From positions 1-5,552 of the forward strand of contig QIEB01000413.1 of NCBI GenBank assembly GCA_003229495.1: a stretch of 5,552 nt of DNA, given 5' to 3'. Numbering within the stretch: position 1 is the stretch's first letter; each line of letters opens with the position of its first letter. The stretch comes from Flammeovirgaceae bacterium. Lineage in GTDB: Bacteria; Bacteroidota; Bacteroidia; Cytophagales; Cyclobacteriaceae. Of this stretch, positions 1-5,552 are shown piece by piece. A program made the translations under genes and the position numbers. Below the pieces are notes generated by a model that did not search any database, was not told the DNA's origin, and saw only the letters and a list, made by a program, of their open reading frames with translations.

Positions 1-197
1 ACAGTTATAGGTTCACCGGACCGGGGATCGATTTCTGCAAATGAAACAGGTGCCAATATTAAAGATAAAACCCAAACTGTAACCAATGATATCAAAAACA
101 ATATTGCCGGGTCTGGCAATCGATTTCCAATCCGTTCTATGGCATTTAAGAATCGATCTATCAGTGGAGAGGATTTTTTATTACCGGCATTTTCCAT
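1..197 (-). CDS. AbgT-family transporter, N-terminal part (cut by window edge)
   Basis: The minus strand opens with ATG at 195-197 and stays open to base 1, giving 65 complete codons of a gene that continues past the left edge. The first 20 residues are polar (MENAGNKKSS...). ERIGNRLPDP follows at residues 21-30, then a hydrophobic first membrane helix at about 31-50, then FAEIDPRSGEPIT. The pattern 'ERIGN+LPDP, helix, DPR-GEPI' is the typical start of AbgT transporters (E. coli AbgT imports p-aminobenzoyl-glutamate; some homologues export sulfonamides). Full-length members have about 500 residues, so only an eighth is visible. It starts 72 bases after the aldehyde dehydrogenase stop, on the same strand, and may be the last operon member or a separate unit. 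The family call rests on this N-terminus alone; the substrate is unknown. No strong SD is seen, only AGAG close to the start. Confidence 0.75.
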   Translation of the reverse strand, partial: MENAGNKKSSPLIDRFLNAIERIGNRLPDPAILFLISLVTVWVLSLILAPVSFAEIDPRSGEPIT

Positions 198-263
198 GGT
201 ACTCTGAGCTTTAATTGCGCGAAAGTCTACGAAAATGATGGCAGATTTAAAAATCTCAAAGCG

Positions 264-284
264 AAAAAATCAGATCTTAGATCT
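264..284 (-). terminator. Weak hairpin plus T-run at the end of the aldehyde dehydrogenase gene
   Basis: On the minus strand the last codons and stop of the aldehyde dehydrogenase read AGATC-TAA-GATCT, a 5-bp stem with a 3-base loop (272-284). Two bases and then six T (264-269) follow. This has the layout of an intrinsic terminator but a short, AT-rich stem. A second small inverted repeat, AGATT-TTTA-AATCT, follows at 243-256. If functional, it would reduce read-through into the AbgT gene. The stability was judged by eye only. Confidence 0.3.
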
Positions 285-1640
285 CAAATGATACGCCTTT
301 GGCTTAGTAAAAGCACGAATACCAGCTTCCGAAAGTGTGACCCCTATCCCCGATTGTTTTCGTCCAGACCAGGGAAGTCGTGGACTTACCCGATCACTGC
401 AATTCCAATAAACCGTACCCGTATCCATTTTGTCCATTATATTAAGTGCCTGTTGTTGGTCATCTGAAAACACAGCAGCAGCGAGACCGTATGCAGTATC
501 TTTCATTAAACTGATAGCCTCTTGGTCATCATCAACCATTTGAATTCCTATTACCGGCCCGAATGATTCTTCGATCATGATTTTCATTTCATGTGTGGTA
601 TTAATTATTACCGTCGGTTGAAAGTAATATCCCTGACGCGTTTCTGCCTTCCCTCCAGACAGCACTTTACCTCCATTTGCTACCGCATCATCAACTTGTT
701 CTTGTAAATATGCAACCTGTTCTTTCCGGGCAAGAGGACCTATAAACACTTCTTCATTCATAGGATCTCCCATTTTCATTTGTTTGACCTCTTTTACAAA
801 TACATTGATGAAGTCGTGATACACGTCCTTATGGACATATACCCTTTCAACAGCACAACAACTTTGTCCATTATTGTAAAAAACACCATCAACCACTGCT
901 TTTGCCACCTGTGCTAATTTGTGATTTTTGGAAGTTATATACAATGGGTCTTTTCCACCCAATTCCATCTGGCAGGGCACCATTTTTTTTGCTATCTTCT
1001 GATATATGGACTTTCCTGTAACATGCGAACCGGTGAAGAAATATCCGTCCAATGGCAGCTCAAGCAGCATTTCTCCTACCCCACCCCCACCAGATACTGT
1101 CTGAAACAGACCTTGTTCAAGGCCGGATTGTAACCAAAGCTTTTGGAGTTCCAGACCGGTAAGCACTGTGTATTCTGAAGGTTTATACAAAACAGCATTC
1201 CCTGCGATCAAAGCGGGAATAAATACGTTCACGCCAATTAGATAAGGGTAATTCCAGGCCGATATGTTGGCGATCACTCCCAAAGGTTCATGGATAATAA
1301 CCTCTCGAAAGTCTTCATGTTCCAACACAACATCATCAGACAAAACCTGTTTACTCTTTTCTAAGAAATATGTGATCCGTGATCGGGCGCCTCTGATCTC
1401 ATTTCTGGCCTGGGCCATGGGCTTGCCCATTTCACTGGTTAGCAAACTGGCCAGTTTTGTTTCCTGTTTTAGCAATAGAGCGCTAAAGTTCTTCACAATT
1501 TCCAGTCTTGCTGGTATGTCTGATCGAGCAAAAGATTGTTGGGCTTTAACCGCAAGTCGATATTTCTCCTCGACACTGTGGTGGTCATCAATATTTATAT
1601 TCTTAATTACTCTTTCCGTGGCTGGATTTACAACCTTCAT
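270..1640 (-). CDS. Aldehyde dehydrogenase, probably for a gamma-glutamyl-amino aldehyde
   Basis: A complete 456-residue NAD(P)-dependent aldehyde dehydrogenase. It starts at the canonical family N-terminus (MKVVNPATERVI). An in-frame TGA two codons upstream leaves no room for an earlier start. Visible active-site features are SAWNYP with Asn130, YKPSE with Lys153 (cofactor), FTGS at 202-205, MELGGKDP with general-base Glu226, GQSCC with nucleophile Cys261 (a second Cys follows directly), and EESFGPV at 357-363 with Glu358. The C-terminal PWSGRKQSGIG is also typical. The length fits the short, Sad/YneI-like succinate-semialdehyde dehydrogenase type. In context it would oxidise the aldehyde made by the alcohol dehydrogenase, for example gamma-glutamyl-aminoacetaldehyde to gamma-glutamyl-glycine, in the cytoplasm, as PuuC does in the Puu pathway. 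It lies 36 bases after the hydrolase gene with no clear SD (A-rich AAGAAA). The enzyme class is sure; the substrate is inferred from neighbours. Confidence 0.93.
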   Translation of the reverse strand: MKVVNPATERVIKNINIDDHHSVEEKYRLAVKAQQSFARSDIPARLEIVKNFSALLLKQETKLASLLTSEMGKPMAQARNEIRGARSRITYFLEKSKQVLSDDVVLEHEDFREVIIHEPLGVIANISAWNYPYLIGVNVFIPALIAGNAVLYKPSEYTVLTGLELQKLWLQSGLEQGLFQTVSGGGGVGEMLLELPLDGYFFTGSHVTGKSIYQKIAKKMVPCQMELGGKDPLYITSKNHKLAQVAKAVVDGVFYNNGQSCCAVERVYVHKDVYHDFINVFVKEVKQMKMGDPMNEEVFIGPLARKEQVAYLQEQVDDAVANGGKVLSGGKAETRQGYYFQPTVIINTTHEMKIMIEESFGPVIGIQMVDDDQEAISLMKDTAYGLAAAVFSDDQQQALNIMDKMDTGTVYWNCSDRVSPRLPWSGRKQSGIGVTLSEAGIRAFTKPKAYHLRSKI

Positions 1641-1676
1641 AGTTCAGATTTCTTAATAAGCTGTAGTTTTATCAAT

Positions 1677-2420
1677 TTAACAAAAACTAAGAAAGTACTG
1701 ATAAATCCTGTCTCCGTCTATCAGTCGACTTGGATAGTTCTTAAAAAATTCCGGATGCCATTGCACCCCCATTACTTTACCCGGAGCGGCCAGGGTCCAA
1801 TGGAACGCCTCCACTAATTGATCCTCTTTACTGTAGGCACTTACTTCGAGGTCACTACCTAGTTCTTTGATCCCCTGATGATGTACGCTGTTAACCCAAT
1901 ATTCCTCAGCTTGGCGGTGAATTTTACTCATTAATCCTCCCTCGGGAAAAACCACCTGATGTTTTACCTTATCATAGTCAATTGCATCTCTGTGTCGGAC
2001 CTGGTCAGAAAACTGAGTTTCCAGGTCTTGATACAAAGAGCCTCCAAAATACACATTCAACAACTGCAGGCCCCTACAAATACCCAATATCGGTTTCTCT
2101 TTTTTAATGGCAAAATTCAGGACTTTCATTTCATAATCATCTCTAAGTGGATCCCCTGGCCATTTACTATTAGGTATCGGCCCTTCTCCATAGGTAAATG
2201 GTGAAATATCTGTCCCTCCTTGAAAAACAAAACCATCAAAATCAGCCAGGAATTGAGGTAATTCTTTTGGCCCTAGATTGGGAATGAGTACCGGATAGGC
2301 CCCAAAACGGTAGAGGTATTGAGCCATATCCTGTTCTAAATAATTAAGTGTTTTTGGGCCGAAAACCTGACGTTTAAGGTCAGGATAGATAAAACAGGCA
2401 GATACTCCAATTTTTTTCAT
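1677..2420 (-). CDS. PuuD-like gamma-glutamyl hydrolase (peptidase C26, class I glutamine amidotransferase fold)
   Basis: A 247-residue cytoplasmic hydrolase of the PuuD/peptidase C26 family, close to PuuD in length (about 250). The catalytic triad is visible: nucleophile Cys115 in GICRGLQLLNV, and His222 with Glu224 in GVQWHPEFF. Other family marks are the oxyanion-region QGGTDISP at 67-74, FGGSLYQDL at 125-133 and NSVHHQ at 177-182. These enzymes cleave gamma-glutamyl amides; E. coli PuuD releases GABA from gamma-glutamyl-GABA. Here it would release the carboxylated amine (glycine if the amine is ethanolamine) and recycle glutamate for the ligase. Its start overlaps the end of the alcohol dehydrogenase frame as ATGA, and AGAAGG lies 7 bases before the ATG, supporting this start and coupled translation. 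The sequence looks intact. A non-catalytic amidotransferase role is unlikely because no synthetase partner is visible. Confidence 0.9.
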   Translation of the reverse strand: MKKIGVSACFIYPDLKRQVFGPKTLNYLEQDMAQYLYRFGAYPVLIPNLGPKELPQFLADFDGFVFQGGTDISPFTYGEGPIPNSKWPGDPLRDDYEMKVLNFAIKKEKPILGICRGLQLLNVYFGGSLYQDLETQFSDQVRHRDAIDYDKVKHQVVFPEGGLMSKIHRQAEEYWVNSVHHQGIKELGSDLEVSAYSKEDQLVEAFHWTLAAPGKVMGVQWHPEFFKNYPSRLIDGDRIYQYFLSFC

Positions 2421-2860
2421 CCCAAAGCCTTCTGATAAACTGCTTTCAGATCATCTATTCTGGCTTCTCTGGGGTTTGATGGCAGACAAAAATCCTCTGC
2501 TGCCAGCCTGGAAAGTTCATCAATATGGCCTGGTTCAACCCCACACTGTTTTAAATTCAGGGGTAAAGCCAGGCGCTGATTCATTTCCATCAAAGCCTTC
2601 GGTACCTCATCACCCCTGCCAATGTCCATTTGAGAGGCCATCTTATTAAATCGATCCTTACATTCAGGATAGTTGAATTCCAGTCCGAATGGTAAGTTGA
2701 CAGCGTTGGCCAGACCATGATGTAAATCCAACAGGGTAGACAACGGGTGGGACAATGAATGTACGATCCCCAGGCCTTTCTGAAAAGCCACTGCCCCCAT
2801 TACATTTGGATACGCGAATGTTGGTCGGGACGAACTACTGCCTGCTCCAATGAGCCCCAT
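2417..2860 (-). CDS. C-terminal fragment of the iron-containing alcohol dehydrogenase
   Basis: The second frame, 147 residues if begun at the ATG at 2858-2860. Its first 20 residues (MGLIGAGSSSSRPTFAYPNV) do not look like the family and are out-of-frame reading of DNA that also encodes the N-terminal half. True homology begins at MGAVAFQKGLG, whose ATG (2798-2800) overlaps the stop of the first frame as TAATG. It holds His34, His38 and His48 (VHSLSHPL, LHHGLANA), which correspond to metal and active-site histidines. No SD-like element precedes either ATG, unlike the coupled genes on both sides. This argues for a damaged gene rather than a natural second subunit. It ends in an ATGA overlap with the hydrolase. 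Confidence 0.55.
   Translation of the reverse strand: MGLIGAGSSSSRPTFAYPNVMGAVAFQKGLGIVHSLSHPLSTLLDLHHGLANAVNLPFGLEFNYPECKDRFNKMASQMDIGRGDEVPKALMEMNQRLALPLNLKQCGVEPGHIDELSRLAAEDFCLPSNPREARIDDLKAVYQKALG
2428..2433 (-). promoter_or_regulatory. Ribosome binding site of the PuuD-like hydrolase
   Basis: AGAAGG on the minus strand lies 7 bases before the hydrolase ATG and inside the last codons of the alcohol dehydrogenase C-terminal frame. It supports the chosen start, which overlaps the upstream stop as ATGA. Confidence 0.5.
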
Positions 2861-3534
2861 ATGAGTTGTATGCCTTCAAGCGCAATTCCATCACACATGG
2901 GATTAAAACCTTTTGCGAGAAATGCTTCCATGTGATGGGTAAGGGCGTCCATACCGGTAGCGGCGGTTATATTGGGTGGCAGATCATAAGTTAACTCTGG
3001 GTCTGCAAAAACCTGTTTCGCCATTAAATCCGGATGAAACAGTATCCGCTTTTTTTTTGATCCATCTTCAGATATGATGGCTGCCCGTCCTACCTCACTA
3101 CCAGTACCTGATGTTGTAGGAACGGTAACAAAATGCGGAATTGGTTCCGTAATAAGGCTGGTTCCCCCGGTTAGCTCATCATAGTCAAACAGGTCCCGGT
3201 TATGATTGATACTAAGTGCAATGGCCCTGGCTACGTCCAGGGCCGCTCCACCACCCAACCCCACCAGACAATCTCTTCCATGTCCATAGGCCTGTTTTCC
3301 TTTCAGCACGTCAGTCTTTACTGGGTTTTTGTGAATATCAGAATAAACCAGAGGATCCAATCCCCCTTGTTTCAATTGATTGATAATCTTTTTAAAAAAT
3401 GGCAATTCTTTTACTACCTCATCTGTTACCACCAAAGGCTTTTTTAAAGAATTCTCCCGGAGATATGCTGGTAATAGGGAAAGCGCTCCGGGTCCAAAGC
3501 TTATGTTAGTAGGGAAACTAAAGTTGTTTATCAT
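2800..3534 (-). CDS. N-terminal fragment of the iron-containing alcohol dehydrogenase
   Basis: The first of the two frames, 244 residues ending in TAA at 2800-2802. It includes the alpha/beta nucleotide-binding domain and the start of the helical iron domain, and matches the family pattern through CDGIALEGIQLI and up to the last codons, RIQM. It has two of the four metal ligands (Asp196, His200). Its start is well supported by GAGG at 3542-3545 and by the TAATG overlap with the ligase stop. The canonical GGGSxxD cofactor loop reads GGGAALD here. If translated alone it would be an incomplete, probably unstable protein. Confidence 0.6.
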   Translation of the reverse strand: MINNFSFPTNISFGPGALSLLPAYLRENSLKKPLVVTDEVVKELPFFKKIINQLKQGGLDPLVYSDIHKNPVKTDVLKGKQAYGHGRDCLVGLGGGAALDVARAIALSINHNRDLFDYDELTGGTSLITEPIPHFVTVPTTSGTGSEVGRAAIISEDGSKKKRILFHPDLMAKQVFADPELTYDLPPNITAATGMDALTHHMEAFLAKGFNPMCDGIALEGIQLIWGSLEQAVVRPDQHSRIQM

Positions 3535-4910
3535 TAGATTACCTCAAAATACCTTTTCAATTCCCAGTCAGTCACTGCAGGTGCAAATTGACGGCATTCC
3601 CAAATCCGTGACTGAACAAAATGATCAACAAATTCAGCCCCAAACAATTCCTTGGCAATATCGGATTCTTGCATCAGTTTAGTAGCTTCAAGCAAGGAGG
3701 AGGGCAGTATTCCGTGTTGGGTGTCCTCATAGCCATTACCAATGGTTGGATCTTGCTCCAAACTCAACTTCTTACTTATTCCATACAAACCGGAGGCCAA
3801 TGCAGCAGACATAGCCAGATATGGATTGGCATCTGAACCACACACCCGGGTTTCAAGTCGGGTCGAGTTTGAATTTCCGGCTATCACCCGTAATGCAGTG
3901 GTCCGGTTGTCCAGTCCCCAGGTCAAAGTGGTAGGTGCCCAGGCCCCCGCTACCAGTCGTTTATAACTGTTTATATTGGGTGCATACATAGGCAGAATAT
4001 GAGGCATACAGTGTAATTGACCAGCAATATAGTGTCTCATTAAAGGGCTCATCTTATGCCCTTGGTCCGGATCATAGAACAGATTTCTTTTTAAATCCAT
4101 ATCCCACAAACTTTGATGGATATGACCACTGCAACCAGGATAGTTTTCATTCCATTTGGCCATGAAACTGGCCATAATACTGTGTCGATAGGCAATCTCC
4201 TTAACGCCGGTTTTAAATAAGGTGGCTCGATCAGCTGCTTCTACCACCTCAGAATAGGAAATTGCCGCTTCATATACACCCGGCCCTGTCTCAGTGTGGA
4301 GCCCTTCCAGTGGAATATCAAACTTATTTAGAAGGTCAAAAAGATCATTGAAATAATCACTTTTCATTGAGCCTCTGAGCACACTGTAGCCAAACATCCC
4401 CGGAGTGAGTGGCCGGATATTGGTAAACTGTTTATCATATAATTCCTGAGGCGTTTCCTGAAAATTGAACCACTCAAATTCTTGAGAAAATACCGGTTGT
4501 ATTCCCGACACCAGACAGGCCTCCCGGATGTTCTTAAGTAAACCACGGGGGCATACATGCAGAGGGCTGCCGGAATCATCACAAAAATCTGCCAGCACCA
4601 AAGGCATTTCCTTTTCCCAGGGTATTTTCCTATAAGTCAGAAGGTCCAAACAAGCCTGTGCATCAGGATACCCGGTATGCCATCCGGTGAACTTTGAATT
4701 ATCGTAAGCTGCATCTCCGGAATCCCAGCCAAATACTACGTCGCAAAATCCAAATCCGGCTTCAGCTATTGACAGAAACTTTTCCTTACTCACTACCTTA
4801 CCTCTTAAGATACCATCAATGTCCGTAACCGCAAGTTTTACTTTTATGGAGGGGCTTTTTTTGATGGAATTTATTGCCTCCTCCACTGACTTTTCGGAGT
4901 TGTTCTTCAT
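3534..4910 (-). CDS. Glutamine-synthetase-like gamma-glutamyl-amine ligase (PuuA/GlnA4/IpuC type)
   Basis: A complete 458-residue member of the glutamine synthetase superfamily that probably joins glutamate to an amine using ATP; ethanolamine is the best guess. The N-terminal beta-grasp domain spans about residues 20-115 and the catalytic domain follows. Active-site blocks are EFEWF (Glu144, Glu146), ETGPGVYE (Glu207, Glu214), SGHIHQS (His263), NSYKRL (314-319), NRT (Arg336) and RLETR (Glu353, Arg355). The metal, ATP and glutamate sites therefore look intact. The flap block of true glutamine synthetases, G-x-E-A-P with ammonium-binding Glu327 (E. coli numbering), reads GAWAP here, with Trp324 at that position. 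The spacing to the NRx arginine is the same, so the alignment is firm. This fits a bulkier amine in place of ammonia. There is no clear adenylylation motif. An in-frame TAG two codons upstream fixes the start; no SD is seen. Family relatives include PuuA (putrescine), IpuC (isopropylamine) and Streptomyces GlnA4 (ethanolamine). Confidence 0.88.
   Translation of the reverse strand: MKNNSEKSVEEAINSIKKSPSIKVKLAVTDIDGILRGKVVSKEKFLSIAEAGFGFCDVVFGWDSGDAAYDNSKFTGWHTGYPDAQACLDLLTYRKIPWEKEMPLVLADFCDDSGSPLHVCPRGLLKNIREACLVSGIQPVFSQEFEWFNFQETPQELYDKQFTNIRPLTPGMFGYSVLRGSMKSDYFNDLFDLLNKFDIPLEGLHTETGPGVYEAAISYSEVVEAADRATLFKTGVKEIAYRHSIMASFMAKWNENYPGCSGHIHQSLWDMDLKRNLFYDPDQGHKMSPLMRHYIAGQLHCMPHILPMYAPNINSYKRLVAGAWAPTTLTWGLDNRTTALRVIAGNSNSTRLETRVCGSDANPYLAMSAALASGLYGISKKLSLEQDPTIGNGYEDTQHGILPSSLLEATKLMQESDIAKELFGAEFVDHFVQSRIWECRQFAPAVTDWELKRYFEVI
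3542..3545 (-). promoter_or_regulatory. Ribosome binding site of the alcohol dehydrogenase
   Basis: GAGG on the minus strand lies 7 bases before the dehydrogenase ATG, inside the last codons of the ligase gene. Together with the TAATG stop/start overlap it supports this start and translational coupling of the two genes. Confidence 0.5.
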
Positions 4911-4970
4911 GAGCTACTTTTTATAGAATTTCTGTATTACTTAATATTACCAAAATTTTCCATGCTAGCA
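4911..4970. other. Permease-ligase intergenic gap
   Basis: Sixty AT-rich bases between the permease stop and the ligase start. On the minus strand GTAATA occurs twice, 5 bases apart (around GTAATATTAAGTAATAC), followed by TATAAAAAG just before the start. No convincing -35/-10 pair and no terminator hairpin were found, so co-transcription of permease and ligase is the simplest reading. Confidence 0.4.
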
Positions 4971-5552
4971 CTACTCAAGATTATTTTCAGGCTCGGCGGG
5001 CCTAAGTCTATGATCACCGCCCGGTTTAACAAAAAAGAGAAAGTATAAATAAGCCCCAGCCAGCATACCCACATATATAAGTGCCAACCAAGGGTTATAA
5101 ACAGTCATGGCCACCAGAGCAATTGATGCGATGACCAATGCTATTGCTGGAAACCAAGGATAGAACGGGACTTTAAATGGTCGTTCCAATTCTGGTGATT
5201 TCCTTCGTAGGGCGAAAAGAGACAACATTGCCACGATATACAATGTCAGAGCACCAAAACAGGCAATAGTAATAATTTCGCCGGTTTTGCCTGTCAGCAA
5301 AGCAATAATTCCAATGGCCATGTTAAAGACCAGAGCATTGGCAGGGGTCCTAAACTTTGGGTGTACTTTACCTAGTCCTTTGGGGGCGAAACCAACCCGC
5401 CCAAACTCAAGAGTGGCCCTGCCAGCTGCCAGAATAATACCGTGAAAAGATGCCAGTAAACCTACTAATCCAATAGTGATCAGGAGATGAAATAGGAAAT
5501 GACTTTCACCAACCACTTGTCTTAATGCCATAGGCAAAGGGCTGTCGGATGC
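4971..5552 (-). CDS. APC-family amine permease, ethanolamine-permease-like, C-terminal part (cut by window edge)
   Basis: The frame is open from the right edge to TAG at 4971-4973, giving 193 residues that lack the true start. A TTG at 5535-5537 could be read as a start, but homology runs upstream of it (SDSPLPMALRQVVGES), so it is internal. Five hydrophobic segments are visible: LLITIGLVGLLASFHGII, NALVFNMAIGIIALLTG, ITIACFGALTLYIVAMLSLF, PAIALVIASIALVAMTV and ALIYVGMLAGAYLYFLFF. These fit the last helices of a 12-helix APC transporter of about 450 residues. The blocks PLP-AL--VVGESHFLFHLL and GLLASFHGIILAAGR closely recall ethanolamine permeases, in which 'VVGESHWLFHLL' and 'ASFHGII' are typical. 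It would import the amine used by the ligase 60 bases downstream. The tail is charged and cytoplasmic. The APC family is sure; ethanolamine specificity is a recognition-based call backed by context. Confidence 0.8.
   Translation of the reverse strand, partial: ASDSPLPMALRQVVGESHFLFHLLITIGLVGLLASFHGIILAAGRATLEFGRVGFAPKGLGKVHPKFRTPANALVFNMAIGIIALLTGKTGEIITIACFGALTLYIVAMLSLFALRRKSPELERPFKVPFYPWFPAIALVIASIALVAMTVYNPWLALIYVGMLAGAYLYFLFFVKPGGDHRLRPAEPENNLE

Larger units (their letters stand above)
2417..3534 (-). pseudogene. Iron-containing alcohol dehydrogenase, broken by a frameshift near 2800
   Basis: Two overlapping minus-strand frames together make one group III (iron-dependent, FucO/DhaT-like) alcohol dehydrogenase of about 375 residues, close to the family's 380. 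The first frame (residues 1-244) carries the nucleotide-binding half, including GGGAALD at 94-100 and TTSGTGSEV at 140-148, plus metal ligands Asp196 and His200 (MDALTHH). It then ends RIQM-stop. The second frame resumes with MGAVAFQKGLG and carries the other two ligands (VH of VHSLSHPL and the second His of LHHG). In relatives about five residues (roughly L-x-A-S-x) separate these blocks; here only TA remains, so about 13 bases seem to be missing. Predicted role: NAD-dependent oxidation of the hydroxyl of a gamma-glutamyl-amino alcohol. It starts in a TAATG overlap with the ligase, with GAGG 7 bases upstream. Neither half could hold the metal alone. An assembly error is the main alternative. 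Confidence 0.82.

Noticed and set aside
1264..1656. A 130-codon open frame on the plus strand
   Set aside because: It lies wholly antisense to the well-supported aldehyde dehydrogenase, resembles no family and has no RBS; it is a shadow frame.
1536..1817. A plus-strand open frame bridging the hydrolase-aldehyde dehydrogenase gap
   Set aside because: It covers the ends of two convincing minus-strand genes and has no recognisable domain or RBS.
2790..2870. Programmed ribosomal frameshifting at the dehydrogenase break
   Set aside because: The junction shows no X-XXY-YYZ slippery heptamer, and the family comparison suggests missing residues rather than a simple one-base slip.
3380..3682. A 100-codon plus-strand frame over the ligase/dehydrogenase junction
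   Set aside because: It is antisense to both conserved genes, with no homology-like features.
4364..4582. A 72-codon minus-strand frame inside the ligase gene
   Set aside because: It is out of frame with the ligase, whose motifs run unbroken through this stretch.
3534..4910. Assignment of the glutamine-synthetase-like gene as ordinary glutamine synthetase
   Set aside because: Trp replaces the ammonium-binding flap Glu, and the neighbours (permease, dehydrogenases, PuuD-like hydrolase) fit amine catabolism instead.
4930..4950. Repeated GTAATA as a possible operator before the ligase
   Set aside because: The repeat is short and AT-rich, and no promoter elements lie near it; chance is a sufficient explanation.
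270..5552. A Puu putrescine pathway
   Set aside because: No PuuB-like oxidase or aminotransferase is seen, and an alcohol dehydrogenase would have no substrate in putrescine breakdown. Genes beyond the window could still change this.

Overview
All recognisable genes in this window lie on the minus strand, so the transcription order runs from high to low coordinates. The window reads as one catabolic gene cluster: an APC-family permease that resembles ethanolamine permeases (cut by the right edge), a glutamine-synthetase-like gamma-glutamyl-amine ligase, an iron-dependent alcohol dehydrogenase broken by a frameshift, a PuuD-like gamma-glutamyl hydrolase, an NAD(P)-dependent aldehyde dehydrogenase, and the first 65 codons of an AbgT-family transporter (cut by the left edge). 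No RNA genes, insertion sequences, CRISPR arrays or attachment sites were seen, and no stretch over 300 bases lacks a gene.

The gene set suggests a complete gamma-glutamylation route for an amino alcohol, most simply ethanolamine: uptake by the permease; ATP-dependent joining of the amine to glutamate; oxidation of the free hydroxyl by the alcohol dehydrogenase; oxidation of the aldehyde to gamma-glutamyl-glycine; and hydrolysis to glycine plus glutamate. It is built like the E. coli Puu putrescine pathway, but an alcohol dehydrogenase stands where Puu has an amine oxidase. That swap is the main argument for a hydroxylated amine. The pathway assignment is inferred from family membership and context; no single protein proves the substrate.

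The three middle genes are tightly coupled. The ligase stop and the dehydrogenase start overlap as TAATG, and the dehydrogenase C-terminal frame and the hydrolase overlap as ATGA, each with a Shine-Dalgarno-like element upstream. The permease-ligase gap (60 bases) and the hydrolase-aldehyde dehydrogenase gap (36 bases) are short. A weak hairpin plus T-run at the end of the aldehyde dehydrogenase may separate it from the AbgT gene.

The most notable feature is the lesion in the alcohol dehydrogenase near 2800. About 13 bases appear to be missing relative to the family pattern, so the four metal ligands are divided between two reading frames. In this sequence the hydroxyl-oxidation step is therefore probably lost, unless the lesion is an assembly error or the two parts are made separately and assemble.

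The organism is a bacterium of moderate, somewhat AT-leaning base composition. Some starts have SD-like elements and others only A-rich leaders, which would suit Bacteroidota or a marine gammaproteobacterium. The window does not settle the taxonomy.
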